From: Paraburkholderia polaris
GTDB taxonomy: Bacteria; Pseudomonadota; Gammaproteobacteria; Burkholderiales; Burkholderiaceae
DNA: 64,000 nt
Direction: 5' to 3'
NCBI RefSeq assembly: GCF_012927345.1
Contig: NZ_JABBGJ010000013.1
Location: forward strand, 122,408 to 186,407
In this document: positions 8,528 through 17,081 of the stretch, piece after piece
How the letters are laid out: each line of letters begins with the position of its first letter
Numbering within the stretch: position 1 is the stretch's first letter
Translations under genes and position numbers: made by a program
The notes under the pieces: generated by a model
Databases searched by the model: none
Seen by the model: the letters and a program-made list of their open reading frames with translations, nothing else
Told to the model about the DNA's origin: nothing

Positions 8528-10021
8528 TTAAGCGTGACCTTGTGTCTGTCCACGGAGAAGTGGGTCCCCAAATGGGTTCTCAACACGCGGCCAGTAGTTG
8601 AGACTGCGAACCCGGTACGGGATATTGACGAAGTCAGGTGTTAGTGCCCCCGGCGTCGATACGTAGAGCACTTCTCGTGCGATCGGCGCAAATTTTGCAT
8701 GGAAGTGCTGCGAGGATTTGACTACGACAATGCGCTTGCTCGCGAGATCAATTCCGAGCTCGGTGAACGCAGTGGGCGCAAACGTCTGTTCGCGCACCGT
8801 CATCAATACGATGTCAATGTTGTCATCCGTAGACACCCATGCCGCCGAACGCAGTGGGCGTGCCGTAGCGCCCATGCTTTGATGATGCTCGTCCTTAAGC
8901 GCGCGCACCGTGACCGTCAAATCCAGCGGCGCACCGGAACTCACTCCCAACTTGCCGCCGATCCGAAGCGTAAGCCGCGTGCCGACGCCCGCTTCCCTGC
9001 AGACCTGGACTGCGCCGATGTCGTACATGCAGCCAAGCGCTACGTCTGCGATACCGCGCTCGATGAGCCGCCGCAGAATGAACGTGCTGTCGCATGGCGC
9101 GCCGCCGCCCGGATTGTCAGCGAGATCGGCAAGCACCACCGGACCGCCGTCGCCAGCCAGCGCGCGATCCAGCGCGTCGTCGATCGACAGGTGCGCCGGG
9201 CGTGCCGCTTCACGCATGTCCCATAACTCCTGGCCTAGCTGCGCCGCGATGCGCTGAGCCGTGGCTTCGTCGTTGTCGGTGACCACCCAGATCCTGGCGC
9301 CCGTCTCCGCCACATCTCCCCATGGAAACCCATGGCCGAACGACACGGACAATATGCCGTCGCGTCCCTCCAGTGACTGCATGCGCTTAACGAAGCCGAT
9401 CATCGGTTCGCAGGTGGTATGCCATTTACCTACCATGCGGCAATCGTGGACCGCGGTCACGGGACGCACGCGCCCTTCGGCAGTCGCCACGGTCAGCGCG
9501 AACACCTCTCGCAGGCGTTCGATAATGTCCGTATGCGGATATTCCTTGTAGCAGATGATGATGTTTGCGTTGCGCTGCATCTGCTCGGTAAAGTGACAAT
9601 GCAAATCGAGCTCCACGCCGATCGGCACCTCGTCGCCAACCAGTGCGCGAACAGCCTGGAGCAGGTCTCCTTCGCAATCGTCATAGTGTTCCGCGATCAT
9701 TGCGCCATGCAATATCAGCAGCACGGCATCAACGGGAAGCGCCGCTCGCAGATCCGCGAGAATTTCCTCGCGAAAACTCTCGTACACTCGCTGCACGGTA
9801 CGCCCTGCCGGTTGCGCCATCGTCGACAGGCTCTCGACGATTTCGTGACCCTGCGCGGCCGCAAGGCTGCGCAATTCGGCTACTCCCATCCCGAGCCCGT
9901 CCGGCGCCACCTTGCTGGCATCGCCGTGATAAATCCCGAATGCCTCGTAGCCGCCGAGTCCGGTCGGACTCGGCGCGAAGGTATTCGTTTCGGTGATTAG
10001 CGTTGCAGTAAAAATTTTCAT
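8528..10021 (-). CDS. M81 family metallopeptidase (MlrC-like), copy 2
   Basis: A 497-residue M81 protein. The N-terminus has TETNTF (the second copy of this family at 2047-3588 has HETNTY). Other family landmarks are HGAMIAEHYDDCEGDL, ELDLHCHFTEQM and the signature DNPGGGAPCDSTF, with KSSQHFHAKF near the end. It overlaps the upstream serine hydrolase by one base (TAATG), so the two are translationally coupled and presumably act in sequence: the serine hydrolase first, then the metallopeptidase. Note the Thr in place of the His seen in copy 1 at the N-terminal motif; whether this His is a metal ligand I cannot tell. Confidence 0.9.
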   Translation of the reverse strand: MKIFTATLITETNTFAPSPTGLGGYEAFGIYHGDASKVAPDGLGMGVAELRSLAAAQGHEIVESLSTMAQPAGRTVQRVYESFREEILADLRAALPVDAVLLILHGAMIAEHYDDCEGDLLQAVRALVGDEVPIGVELDLHCHFTEQMQRNANIIICYKEYPHTDIIERLREVFALTVATAEGRVRPVTAVHDCRMVGKWHTTCEPMIGFVKRMQSLEGRDGILSVSFGHGFPWGDVAETGARIWVVTDNDEATAQRIAAQLGQELWDMREAARPAHLSIDDALDRALAGDGGPVVLADLADNPGGGAPCDSTFILRRLIERGIADVALGCMYDIGAVQVCREAGVGTRLTLRIGGKLGVSSGAPLDLTVTVRALKDEHHQSMGATARPLRSAAWVSTDDNIDIVLMTVREQTFAPTAFTELGIDLASKRIVVVKSSQHFHAKFAPIAREVLYVSTPGALTPDFVNIPYRVRSLNYWPRVENPFGDPLLRGQTQGHA

Positions 10022-11676
10022 TATTCGCGCTCCTGAGTCGCGTTGTCGTCAGTCCGTACGAAATGCAGATTCATCGAGCGGGTGGTACTCAACCGGAAGC
10101 AGCGGACCCGCCCCGCGTCTTCCCGCTCGACGACCAGCACCGCTGGCACGCTCAACTCCCCAGGCTTCAGGGAGGTTGCCGCAACGTCGCGCGATATCAC
10201 CTCCAGTTCGCTGCTCCAGCCGCCGCGCGTGCCCTTGACGGCGAATGTCGCCCTGCTGCCGTCGAAGCTGATCGTTCCGCTCGCGGCAAGATCGTTCGAC
10301 ACGTAATGCCCAATAAGCCCGCTGGCGAATTCCGTGACAGGCGGCGGAACATCCGGCAGGCGCACCAGTCGATCGACGTGCCCGCAATTGGATAACTCGA
10401 TAACCGGCGCATCGCTCAACAGCGACGTCGGCACATGGCGAAACGAGAGCGGCCCCATCCCGGGAAACGTCACGCAATACCGGCTTTGGTCGGCGACCAC
10501 CGGCAACGCTATCGAGTTGAGCAGATTGAAGCCAAGATCGCCTTTATCGTCGAGTATTTCGACGAGCGTTCGCGTGTCCTGCGACCAGTAGCTCCCGAGG
10601 AGCCCGGCCAGCTCCGCCGTTTTGACACGCGGCGGTGCGGCCTCCAGCACGCCATCGCCAAGCAGCTGGTCGATCACCTGCCACGCAAGCTCTGTCGGAC
10701 TGGCCGGGGCGCCGTTCGTAATCACGATGATGTCGAGTGCGTGCGCCGGCACAGTAATCATCTGCGAAGCTCCGCCAGCCACCGCCCCGGCATGGTGGAT
10801 CACCTCCACACCCCGATATTTCTCCCGCTCCAGCCCAAGGCAATACGTGCCCACCACACCGCTTGAATAACGGGCAGGCGACAGCATCTGCGCCCAGGTG
10901 GCCTCGCTGCCGATCCGCTTCGTGCCGCGCAAGTGCGCGAGCCATATGAGCATGTCGGCCGCGGTCGAGACGATCGAGCCTTCGCCCAGTAGATCTTCGA
11001 GCGGCAGAACACCGCGACGATAGCTGCCGTCCGGCTGCGGCACATGCGGCGTGGCCCTGCCCGGCACCACGGTGAGATCGCTCGGCACAGAATCGGTATT
11101 CACCATGCCGAGCGGTTCGAAGATACGCTGCTTCAGGAATGTTTCAAACGCCATGCCGCTGGCGCGCGCGATAGCGATCGACAGAAGATGGTAGCCGCCG
11201 TTGCAATACGCCATGCGCTCGCCAGGCGCAAAGTTCACGTCGTGTTGCAGCAGTTGATACCTGAACGCTTCGCCCTTTTCCATCATCGCACCGGCGTTAC
11301 CCAGCACGCTCAGATCCAGGTAGCACCGGTATCCGCCGGTATGTGTCATGAGCTGGCGCAGCGTCGGTTCGCCAGCCAGTACCGGCAACTCGGGGATATA
11401 GGCGCGAATGCTCGCATCGACATCAAGCTTTCCGTCTTCGGCGAGCAACAACGCTGCGAGACAGGCGAAGTGCTTGCTGGTCGAGCCGATGGGCATACGC
11501 GTATCCGGCGTATTCGCCACGGCCAGCTCCACGCTCGCGAGCCCGAAACCCCGCCGGTAGAGCAGCCGGCCATGTTGTGCAATGCCAACTACCAAGCCTG
11601 GCGCGTCACTGCGATTGAGTCGCGCAAAAATGTCGTCGAGGGCGCTCACTCGTGAATCTGGATCTACGTCAGCCAT
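10021..11676 (-). CDS. serine hydrolase of the beta-lactamase / D-aminopeptidase family, complete copy
   Basis: A 551-residue enzyme. The catalytic residues are visible as S65-T-S-K68, Y157-C-N159 and the HxG-type motif H294-H-A-G297. After the roughly 350-residue catalytic domain, about 200 residues of beta-rich sequence remain. This matches the layout of D-aminopeptidase DAP (catalytic domain plus two beta-barrel domains, about 520 residues) better than AmpC. MlrB of microcystin degraders is in the same superfamily. No signal peptide is seen, so it should act in the cytoplasm. Its stop codon overlaps the M81 start by one base. A candidate operator lies 61 bp upstream of its ATG. Confidence 0.9.
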   Translation of the reverse strand: MADVDPDSRVSALDDIFARLNRSDAPGLVVGIAQHGRLLYRRGFGLASVELAVANTPDTRMPIGSTSKHFACLAALLLAEDGKLDVDASIRAYIPELPVLAGEPTLRQLMTHTGGYRCYLDLSVLGNAGAMMEKGEAFRYQLLQHDVNFAPGERMAYCNGGYHLLSIAIARASGMAFETFLKQRIFEPLGMVNTDSVPSDLTVVPGRATPHVPQPDGSYRRGVLPLEDLLGEGSIVSTAADMLIWLAHLRGTKRIGSEATWAQMLSPARYSSGVVGTYCLGLEREKYRGVEVIHHAGAVAGGASQMITVPAHALDIIVITNGAPASPTELAWQVIDQLLGDGVLEAAPPRVKTAELAGLLGSYWSQDTRTLVEILDDKGDLGFNLLNSIALPVVADQSRYCVTFPGMGPLSFRHVPTSLLSDAPVIELSNCGHVDRLVRLPDVPPPVTEFASGLIGHYVSNDLAASGTISFDGSRATFAVKGTRGGWSSELEVISRDVAATSLKPGELSVPAVLVVEREDAGRVRCFRLSTTRSMNLHFVRTDDNATQERE

Positions 11677-11736
11677 CGGTCTCCCTCCAGGTCATCGCAC
11701 CCGCATCGGCGCAATGGCACGCAGTATATTGACCAA

Positions 11737-11760
11737 TTTTCCACTAAGTCAATTTTTTCC
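11737..11760. promoter_or_regulatory. candidate operator B
   Basis: TTTTCC at 11737-11742 and TTTTTTCC at 11753-11760, 61 bp upstream of the serine hydrolase ATG. It matches the site between tonB and the XRE-cupin gene with one base less in the spacer. Confidence 0.45.
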
Positions 11761-11944
11761 AAAAAAGATAATCTTGGTCTCGTTCAAGGCGCCCCCAACA
11801 CAGCTTGCGACCCTCGCAGGGCCATCGCATTGCGCCACAAGCCCCGCCCCAGTAGGCACAAGACCTCATCAACGACGGGCTCCCATGCAGTCGCTGCCCG
11901 GATCGATCACCAGCTTGGCAGCAACGGAGAAAAGTCTAGGTGTA

Positions 11945-11970
11945 TTTTCCATATTGTAAATATTTTTCTT
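11945..11970. promoter_or_regulatory. candidate operator D
   Basis: TTTTCC at 11945-11950 followed by TTTTTCTT at 11963-11970, 84 bp upstream of the MFS start. The first half and the spacing equal those of the 7610 site; the second half differs at the last C. The rest of the 377-bp gap (11677-12053) shows no gene. Confidence 0.4.
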
Positions 11971-12053
11971 ATTTGGCACTATCTCGAAAAACCACCGTGC
12001 CGACGACGGCCGGCCGGGACACTTGCATCCCAGGATGCCTAACAGGAATCGGC

Positions 12054-13424
12054 ATGTCATCTACTTCGAATTCCCGCCGCGGTATCGGTCTGATGCGTCT
12101 GGGCGGATACGGCGCGGCCGGATCAGCCAACGCGCTCGGCCATACACTAGTTCCCATGTTGCTTCTGTACTTCCTCACGGAATACGTGCATCTCGAACCG
12201 TGGCTTGCCGGGATCATTCTCGCAGCCCCAAAATTCTGGGACGTCCTTGTCGACATGCCGATCGGACGTTATTCGGACCAGTTGGCGCTGCGCGCGGGCG
12301 GCCGTCTACGCGTCTGTATCTGGAGTGGGCTCGCGCTTATGGTGCTTCTGCCCCTCACCTTCTTTCATCCCCCGCTCACCTCAAAGCCGCTGCTTGTCGC
12401 GTATTACGTGCTGGTCCAGATTCTGCAAGCGACTTGCTATACCGTCTCCGGTGTCACCTTTCTCGCCCTGGCCGGTGACCTGGCAGCGGATTCCAACCAG
12501 CGCAACAAATTACTCACTACCGGGAACCTCGGCGCCGCCCTCACCGCGATTGCTCTGGTGGTTTGCGTACCGTCCCTGGTCCGGCTCGGCGGCGGTGGCG
12601 AGCGGGGCTACCTAAGCATGACCCTTGTGGTGGTGCTGGCGATGGCGTTCATGTACTCCTGGTTTTACAGCGCAGTTCGCAACACCCCAGTTCAGGCCGC
12701 GGCATTGTCACAATCCTCCGCGGAAATGTCGCTGCGTGACGGCATCGCCGCCGTCCTGCGCCATCGTGCGTTCGTTGTGCTCGTCATCGTGATCATCGCT
12801 CTCGGCACAGCAGGAGGCTGTATGAACTCCCTGATGGCCTATGAAAATCAGTATCTGCTTGGACGCCGCGCCGAGGACCTGTTCCTGCTGGCGGGACCGG
12901 TGCTGATTGGCAGCCTGCTTGGCCTGCCGCTTGCCGTTCCAGTATTGCGCCGCCTCGGTGACAATGGAACGCTACGGATAGGGTTTCTCGTCACTGTCGC
13001 CGCATTTATCGGTTACTGGGCCGGCCTTGCCAGTGGGTTGATACCGGTGGTCATGGTGGCCGGCGCGATCTACGGCATCATTTGTTCAGTAGCTGGTGTG
13101 GCCTTAACGGCCGCGGTACTCGACACCGTAAAATCGGCCAAGGGAGGGCCGTCTCTCGGGCTTTACCTGGGCATGTTCATGTCCGCGCAAAAGCTCGGCA
13201 TGTCACTCGGTGGCGTCGTCTCGGGTGGCCTCCTGTCGCTCATCGGCTATCAGGCGGGCTCGCCGGCCACTGTCGAACTACATCACCGCATTGCCGCGCT
13301 CGGCCTCCTGGGGCCGCTGCTCCCCCTGCTCATTGCCTGTGTCGCCATCTGGATGTTCGGGGTCTATAGCGAGCCGCGTTTGACAGACAACAATCCGGCT
13401 GACTCTTGCGCCGAAACCTTCTGA
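12054..13424 (+). CDS. MFS transporter of the GPH / MFS_2 type
   Basis: About 456 residues from the ATG at 12054 (MSSTSN), which has CAGGAA 6 bases upstream; an in-frame ATG at 11940 overlaps a putative operator and is unlikely. Twelve hydrophobic segments can be traced, and the pattern DMPIGRYSDQ between helices 2 and 3 is typical of glycoside-pentoside-hexuronide:cation symporters and relatives. It is divergent from the hydrolase/M81 operon and upstream of the D-amino acid oxidoreductase. It probably imports the peptide or amino acid handled by the island; mlr clusters also include a transporter (MlrD). The substrate is not determinable from sequence. Confidence 0.85.
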   Translation: MSSTSNSRRGIGLMRLGGYGAAGSANALGHTLVPMLLLYFLTEYVHLEPWLAGIILAAPKFWDVLVDMPIGRYSDQLALRAGGRLRVCIWSGLALMVLLPLTFFHPPLTSKPLLVAYYVLVQILQATCYTVSGVTFLALAGDLAADSNQRNKLLTTGNLGAALTAIALVVCVPSLVRLGGGGERGYLSMTLVVVLAMAFMYSWFYSAVRNTPVQAAALSQSSAEMSLRDGIAAVLRHRAFVVLVIVIIALGTAGGCMNSLMAYENQYLLGRRAEDLFLLAGPVLIGSLLGLPLAVPVLRRLGDNGTLRIGFLVTVAAFIGYWAGLASGLIPVVMVAGAIYGIICSVAGVALTAAVLDTVKSAKGGPSLGLYLGMFMSAQKLGMSLGGVVSGGLLSLIGYQAGSPATVELHHRIAALGLLGPLLPLLIACVAIWMFGVYSEPRLTDNNPADSCAETF

Positions 13425-13528
13425 GCTACACCGGGCAGTGCGGGAAGCAAATGGCACAAAGCGCTCGCCGCCGCGGATCGCGGCCGTCGCCGAAGACAGT
13501 CCGGGTACCTCCGACACCAAAGAACACC

Positions 13529-13714
13529 ATGTCACGCGAAAACAAACTTCGTCAAACCAGAACGCGAGTGAGCCAGGTCGTCTTCGACGGCGGTTGGGTC
13601 CATCTCGCAGATCGGGTTCCCGACGCCGCCGGCGCGTCGATCACCGAGCAGATCACCAACATACTGAATCGTATGGGCGCTGATGTTGAACGAATCATGA
13701 GGAACGGCCGATGA
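13529..13714 (+). pseudogene. truncated RidA-like (YjgF family) remnant
   Basis: A 61-residue frame whose first part reads SQVVFDGGWVHLADRVPD and then ITEQITNILNRM. This resembles the first half of RidA family enamine/imine deaminases, in which a strand of the form VVxGGxVHLAGQVPD is followed by a QTxxxL helix. The second half, including the conserved arginine, is absent: the frame ends in TGA overlapping the ATG of the next gene (ATGA at 13711-13714). Intact RidA proteins of about 115-130 residues remove imines produced by D-amino acid dehydrogenases, so the position is logical. It may persist as a leader that carries the ribosome site (GAGGAA) of the downstream gene. Confidence 0.6.
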
Positions 13715-14949
13715 AGTTCGATACCATCGTGCTCGGCGCCGGCATAGTGGGTGTGTCGGTGGCCGTACACCTGCAAAAACGCGGTCGTTCGGTTGCACTG
13801 GTGGATCTCAAGCAGCCAGGCAACGAGACGTCGTTTGGCAATGCTGGACTGATTCAGCGCGAAGGCGTCTATCCGCATGCGTTTCCGCGCGGATTGCTGA
13901 CGCTCCTGCGCTACGCACGCAACCAGTCGACTGATGTCCGATACCACCCGGACGCGATGCTCAAGCTCGCGCCTTTCCTGTGGCAGTACTGGCGCAATTC
14001 GCACCCGCGCCGCCACGCGGCCATCGCGCGCTCCTATGCCACGCTAATCGAACACTGCGTGACCGAGCACCGGGCGCTTGCGCAAGAAGCCGGCGCGAGT
14101 TCGTTACTGCGTCCGATCGGCTGGATGAAGGTTTTTAGAACGGCAGCCAAACAGGACGAGGAGACGAGGCGCGCCGAGCTGTGGCATCGGGAATTCGGCG
14201 TCGAGTTCGATTCACTCGACGCCACGCGCTTGCGCCAGACTGAACCGGATCTGGATACCTCGCTGCTGGCCGGGCTCCGATATGTCGCATCCGATTCAGT
14301 GAGCGATCCGAATGCGCTGGTGAGCGCCTATGGAAGGTATTTTGAGCAACTAGGCGGCCGCTTTTTCATTGGCGATGGCACCACGCTCAATGACAAGTGG
14401 GCGGTGTATACCCATGAGGGGAAGATTGAGGCCACATCCGTCGTCGTGGCGATGGGGCCGTGGTCGGAACAGGTTACCTCACGATTGGGTTATCGCTTGC
14501 CGCTGGCCGTCAAACGTGGCTATCACATGCACTATGAGGCGCAACCGGAAGCGCGCCTGAACCACCCGGTGCTCGACATCGAGCATGGCTACCTGATCGC
14601 TCCGATGAGCCGCGGAATCAGGCTGACCACAGGCGTCGAGCTGGCGCGTCGTGATGCGCCCCGAACGCCAACGCAACTGAACGCCGTTGAACCGATTGCG
14701 CGCACGCTGTTTCCTCTTGGGGCGCGTATCGACGGCGAAGCCTGGATGGGAGCACGCCCCTGCACACCCGACATGATGCCGATTATCGGCCCCGCAAGAC
14801 GACACAAAGATCTCTGGTTCGCATTCGGCCACGCCCATCACGGATTTACGCTGGGCGCCGTCACCGGACGTCTGGTTGCCGAGATGATTACCGGCGAATC
14901 CCTATTGGTGGACCCGCACCCATTTCGCGCCGGCCGGTTCAGTGAATGA
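13711..14949 (+). CDS. DadA-like FAD-dependent D-amino acid oxidoreductase
   Basis: A 412-residue DAO-family flavoprotein. The dinucleotide-binding motif VLGAGIVGVSVAVHL is at residues 7-21, followed by the acidic end of strand 2 (LVDLKQPG). The family segment ETSFGNAGLIQ follows, then a C-terminal FAD region with GARPCTPDMMPIIG and HAHHGFTLG. DadA-type enzymes oxidise D-amino acids to 2-oxo acids and ammonia via an imine, passing electrons to the respiratory chain. GAGGAA precedes the ATG and the start overlaps the RidA remnant by 4 bases. In context it would consume D-amino acids released by the island peptidases. A sarcosine- or glycine-oxidase-like specificity cannot be excluded. Confidence 0.88.
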   Translation: MKFDTIVLGAGIVGVSVAVHLQKRGRSVALVDLKQPGNETSFGNAGLIQREGVYPHAFPRGLLTLLRYARNQSTDVRYHPDAMLKLAPFLWQYWRNSHPRRHAAIARSYATLIEHCVTEHRALAQEAGASSLLRPIGWMKVFRTAAKQDEETRRAELWHREFGVEFDSLDATRLRQTEPDLDTSLLAGLRYVASDSVSDPNALVSAYGRYFEQLGGRFFIGDGTTLNDKWAVYTHEGKIEATSVVVAMGPWSEQVTSRLGYRLPLAVKRGYHMHYEAQPEARLNHPVLDIEHGYLIAPMSRGIRLTTGVELARRDAPRTPTQLNAVEPIARTLFPLGARIDGEAWMGARPCTPDMMPIIGPARRHKDLWFAFGHAHHGFTLGAVTGRLVAEMITGESLLVDPHPFRAGRFSE

Positions 14950-15112
14950 GGTCGGCAGTAGTGGCGACGGTTTTATCAATTTGTCGAGACCAAGACGGTG
15001 CTTTGGAGCGCTACCTCGCTGTCGGGCCGCGATGGCCGTCGACGTCTTTCATTACTCGACGCTGCGCCGGCTCTCGTGCGGCTGCTGAGTTAACCTGACT
15101 TTAATTTTCCCC

Positions 15113-15946
15113 ATGAACGTCCTGATTTCAGTCGATATAGAAGGCATGGCCGGTGTGTTCCATCCCGAGCAGACGCGTGCGGGTAACGGCGAATATGAAC
15201 GCGCTCGCCGCTGGATGACGCTTGAAGCAAACGCCGCGATACAAGGAGCATTTGCCGGCGGCGCAACCCAGGTCTGGGTCAACGATTCGCACGGCGGATT
15301 CTGCAACTTGCTGCCGGATCTGCTCGACGCCCGCGCACAGGTCGTACTCGGTAAGCCCCGGACGCTTGGCATGATGGCAGGCCTGGAGTACGGAGCCGAC
15401 CTCGTATTCATGATCGGATACCACGCGATGTCGCAGAGCCGCGGCATTCTTGCGCACACCATCAACGGCTTCGCGTTTGCGCGGGTGTTGTTGAACGGCG
15501 TGGAGACCGGTGAAGCCGGGTTGTACGGTGCGCTGGCAGCGGAATACGGCGCGAGGGTCGCGCTGCTTTCAGGCGACGATGTTTTCGCCGAGGAAACGCG
15601 AGCGCAATTTCCCGATGCGAGCTTCGTCGTTACCAAGAGCGCGACGGGTCATGCGAGCGGCGTGACAAAGACGCCGGAAAGCGCGTGCGTGGCGATCGAG
15701 CGAGCGGCGCGCGCGGTGGTTGAGCGTCATCTGGCGGAGGGTACGATCCGGGATTCCGCGCTTATGTTACCAACGCCGGTTGAATGCGAATTGCGTGTGC
15801 AGACTACCGCACTTGCTGATCTGTTTTGTCAGTGGCCTTCGCTGACACGCGTGGATGGCGTGACGCTGCGCTTCAGCGCAGCGTCCGTCGAACATGGTGT
15901 GCGTATGTTGAACTGCCTGTCGGCGATGTCGTTCATGTTGAGGTGA
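15113..15946 (+). CDS. M55 family D-aminopeptidase (DppA-like)
   Basis: A 277-residue zinc peptidase of the DppA family (usual length about 274). The metal-binding SVDIEG at residues 6-11, the NDSHGG motif, GYHA near residue 103 and the Glu of the NGVETGEAGLYG region are all in place. DppA of Bacillus subtilis is a decameric D-aminopeptidase acting on D-Ala-D-Ala and similar dipeptides. It sits 163 bp after the DadA-like gene; no ribosome site is evident before the ATG (TTTTCCCC). It supports the reading that the whole left end of the window handles D-residue peptides. Confidence 0.92.
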   Translation: MNVLISVDIEGMAGVFHPEQTRAGNGEYERARRWMTLEANAAIQGAFAGGATQVWVNDSHGGFCNLLPDLLDARAQVVLGKPRTLGMMAGLEYGADLVFMIGYHAMSQSRGILAHTINGFAFARVLLNGVETGEAGLYGALAAEYGARVALLSGDDVFAEETRAQFPDASFVVTKSATGHASGVTKTPESACVAIERAARAVVERHLAEGTIRDSALMLPTPVECELRVQTTALADLFCQWPSLTRVDGVTLRFSAASVEHGVRMLNCLSAMSFMLR

Positions 15947-16148
15947 GCAGTCGGAGGCTCACGCTCCTACCCACACTTCATGGGGAAATTGTGCGGGACC
16001 GTAGTGGAAGCAGCAAGCACGTCGTTACCCATAAACCGCTTTTAAATCAGCGTTCTACAGTAAGTCTGCGGAAGTGAAGAGGAACTCGATTGGCTTTCCG
16101 GAAAATTAACCAGACAACTTCCGTTCCGGGTGAATTCGGCGATCAGCA

Positions 16149-17024
16149 TCAGAACACCCCGCCAAAACCCTCGCCGCCCATTCTGTAATTACGGTTAGTC
16201 AGATCCGGGTTGCGGTTCACCAAGGGTCTCGCGTACAGCGGATGCCGCAAACTGCGTACTTCGTGCTCAAGCGTGAAGCAATGCGTTCCACTCACAGGAT
16301 CGACGAGTTCGGCGAAGCGATATTGGTGCGGCTCCTCCCCATAACTCAACCCGCGCTCGGCGAGCCGCTCATAAGGTCCGGAAAAATCGGACACATAGAG
16401 CTGAATGTGATGCCCGTCGTATTCCTGGCTTGCCGAGAGGGTTTCCGCGTAGACGAGTTGTTGATGCCCACCAACCGCGATCACGGCTTGTAGCGAGCCG
16501 TTGCACTCACGTACGTCGACAGACGCATCGAATATCTCCCGATAGAACCCAGCAATCGACATCGCGCAGCCGACGGGCACATCGAGTTGCACATACAAGA
16601 TGCCAAGATCAATGCCCGCCCACGGGTCGCTCGCCGTGCACGCATCGGGATCGAGGCAGTCGTAACGATTCCCCCATGGACAGATCACTTCCACGCGGTC
16701 GTGCCGCTCGGTCCATCCGAATCGGGTCTGCTCCAGCACGGGCTCGACGGCGCGCAGCCGCTCGATCAGCGGCGCCCGCCCGCCCACGATCAACCCAACA
16801 TGCCCGCGAAGACGCTGTGCGTCGCCGTGCGGCAAGTGAATCTGCGAGCGGCCGACGTTGATCCACATGTTGGTCACGCCCGTCATGAGAAACGGATCGC
16901 GCGTCAGACCGAGGGCACTGACATAGAACGCGGTCGCGAGACGCTGGTCTGGGATCGTGAGATTGACGTGTTCGAGCAGCACAAGATTGCCGATGTCTTC
17001 ACGTGCGTAGTTGGAAAGCCCCAT
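16149..17024 (-). CDS. VOC-family (glyoxalase/dioxygenase fold) protein
   Basis: About 291 residues from the ATG at 17024, chosen for GAGGG upstream; an in-frame ATG at 17063 gives 304. Two repeated betaalphabetabetabeta modules can be seen: the first begins LLEHVNLTIPDQRLATAFYV and the second begins near YVQLDVPVGCAMSIAGFYRE. This is the vicinal-oxygen-chelate arrangement found in glyoxalases and extradiol dioxygenases. I cannot assign a reaction. It follows the remnant of an ACS-type sugar-acid/aromatic-acid transporter on the same strand, so it may be left over from a damaged catabolic cassette. Confidence 0.75.
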   Translation of the reverse strand: MGLSNYAREDIGNLVLLEHVNLTIPDQRLATAFYVSALGLTRDPFLMTGVTNMWINVGRSQIHLPHGDAQRLRGHVGLIVGGRAPLIERLRAVEPVLEQTRFGWTERHDRVEVICPWGNRYDCLDPDACTASDPWAGIDLGILYVQLDVPVGCAMSIAGFYREIFDASVDVRECNGSLQAVIAVGGHQQLVYAETLSASQEYDGHHIQLYVSDFSGPYERLAERGLSYGEEPHQYRFAELVDPVSGTHCFTLEHEVRSLRHPLYARPLVNRNPDLTNRNYRMGGEGFGGVF

Positions 17025-17081
17025 CTGTTTGCCCTCGAAGGATTGACCCGGTAGATCAAACATACACCACTCGCGCGGCCC

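Noticed and set aside
15103..15110. ATTTTCC just before the M55 start as an operator
   Set aside because: It is a single half-site, with no second repeat at the right spacing.
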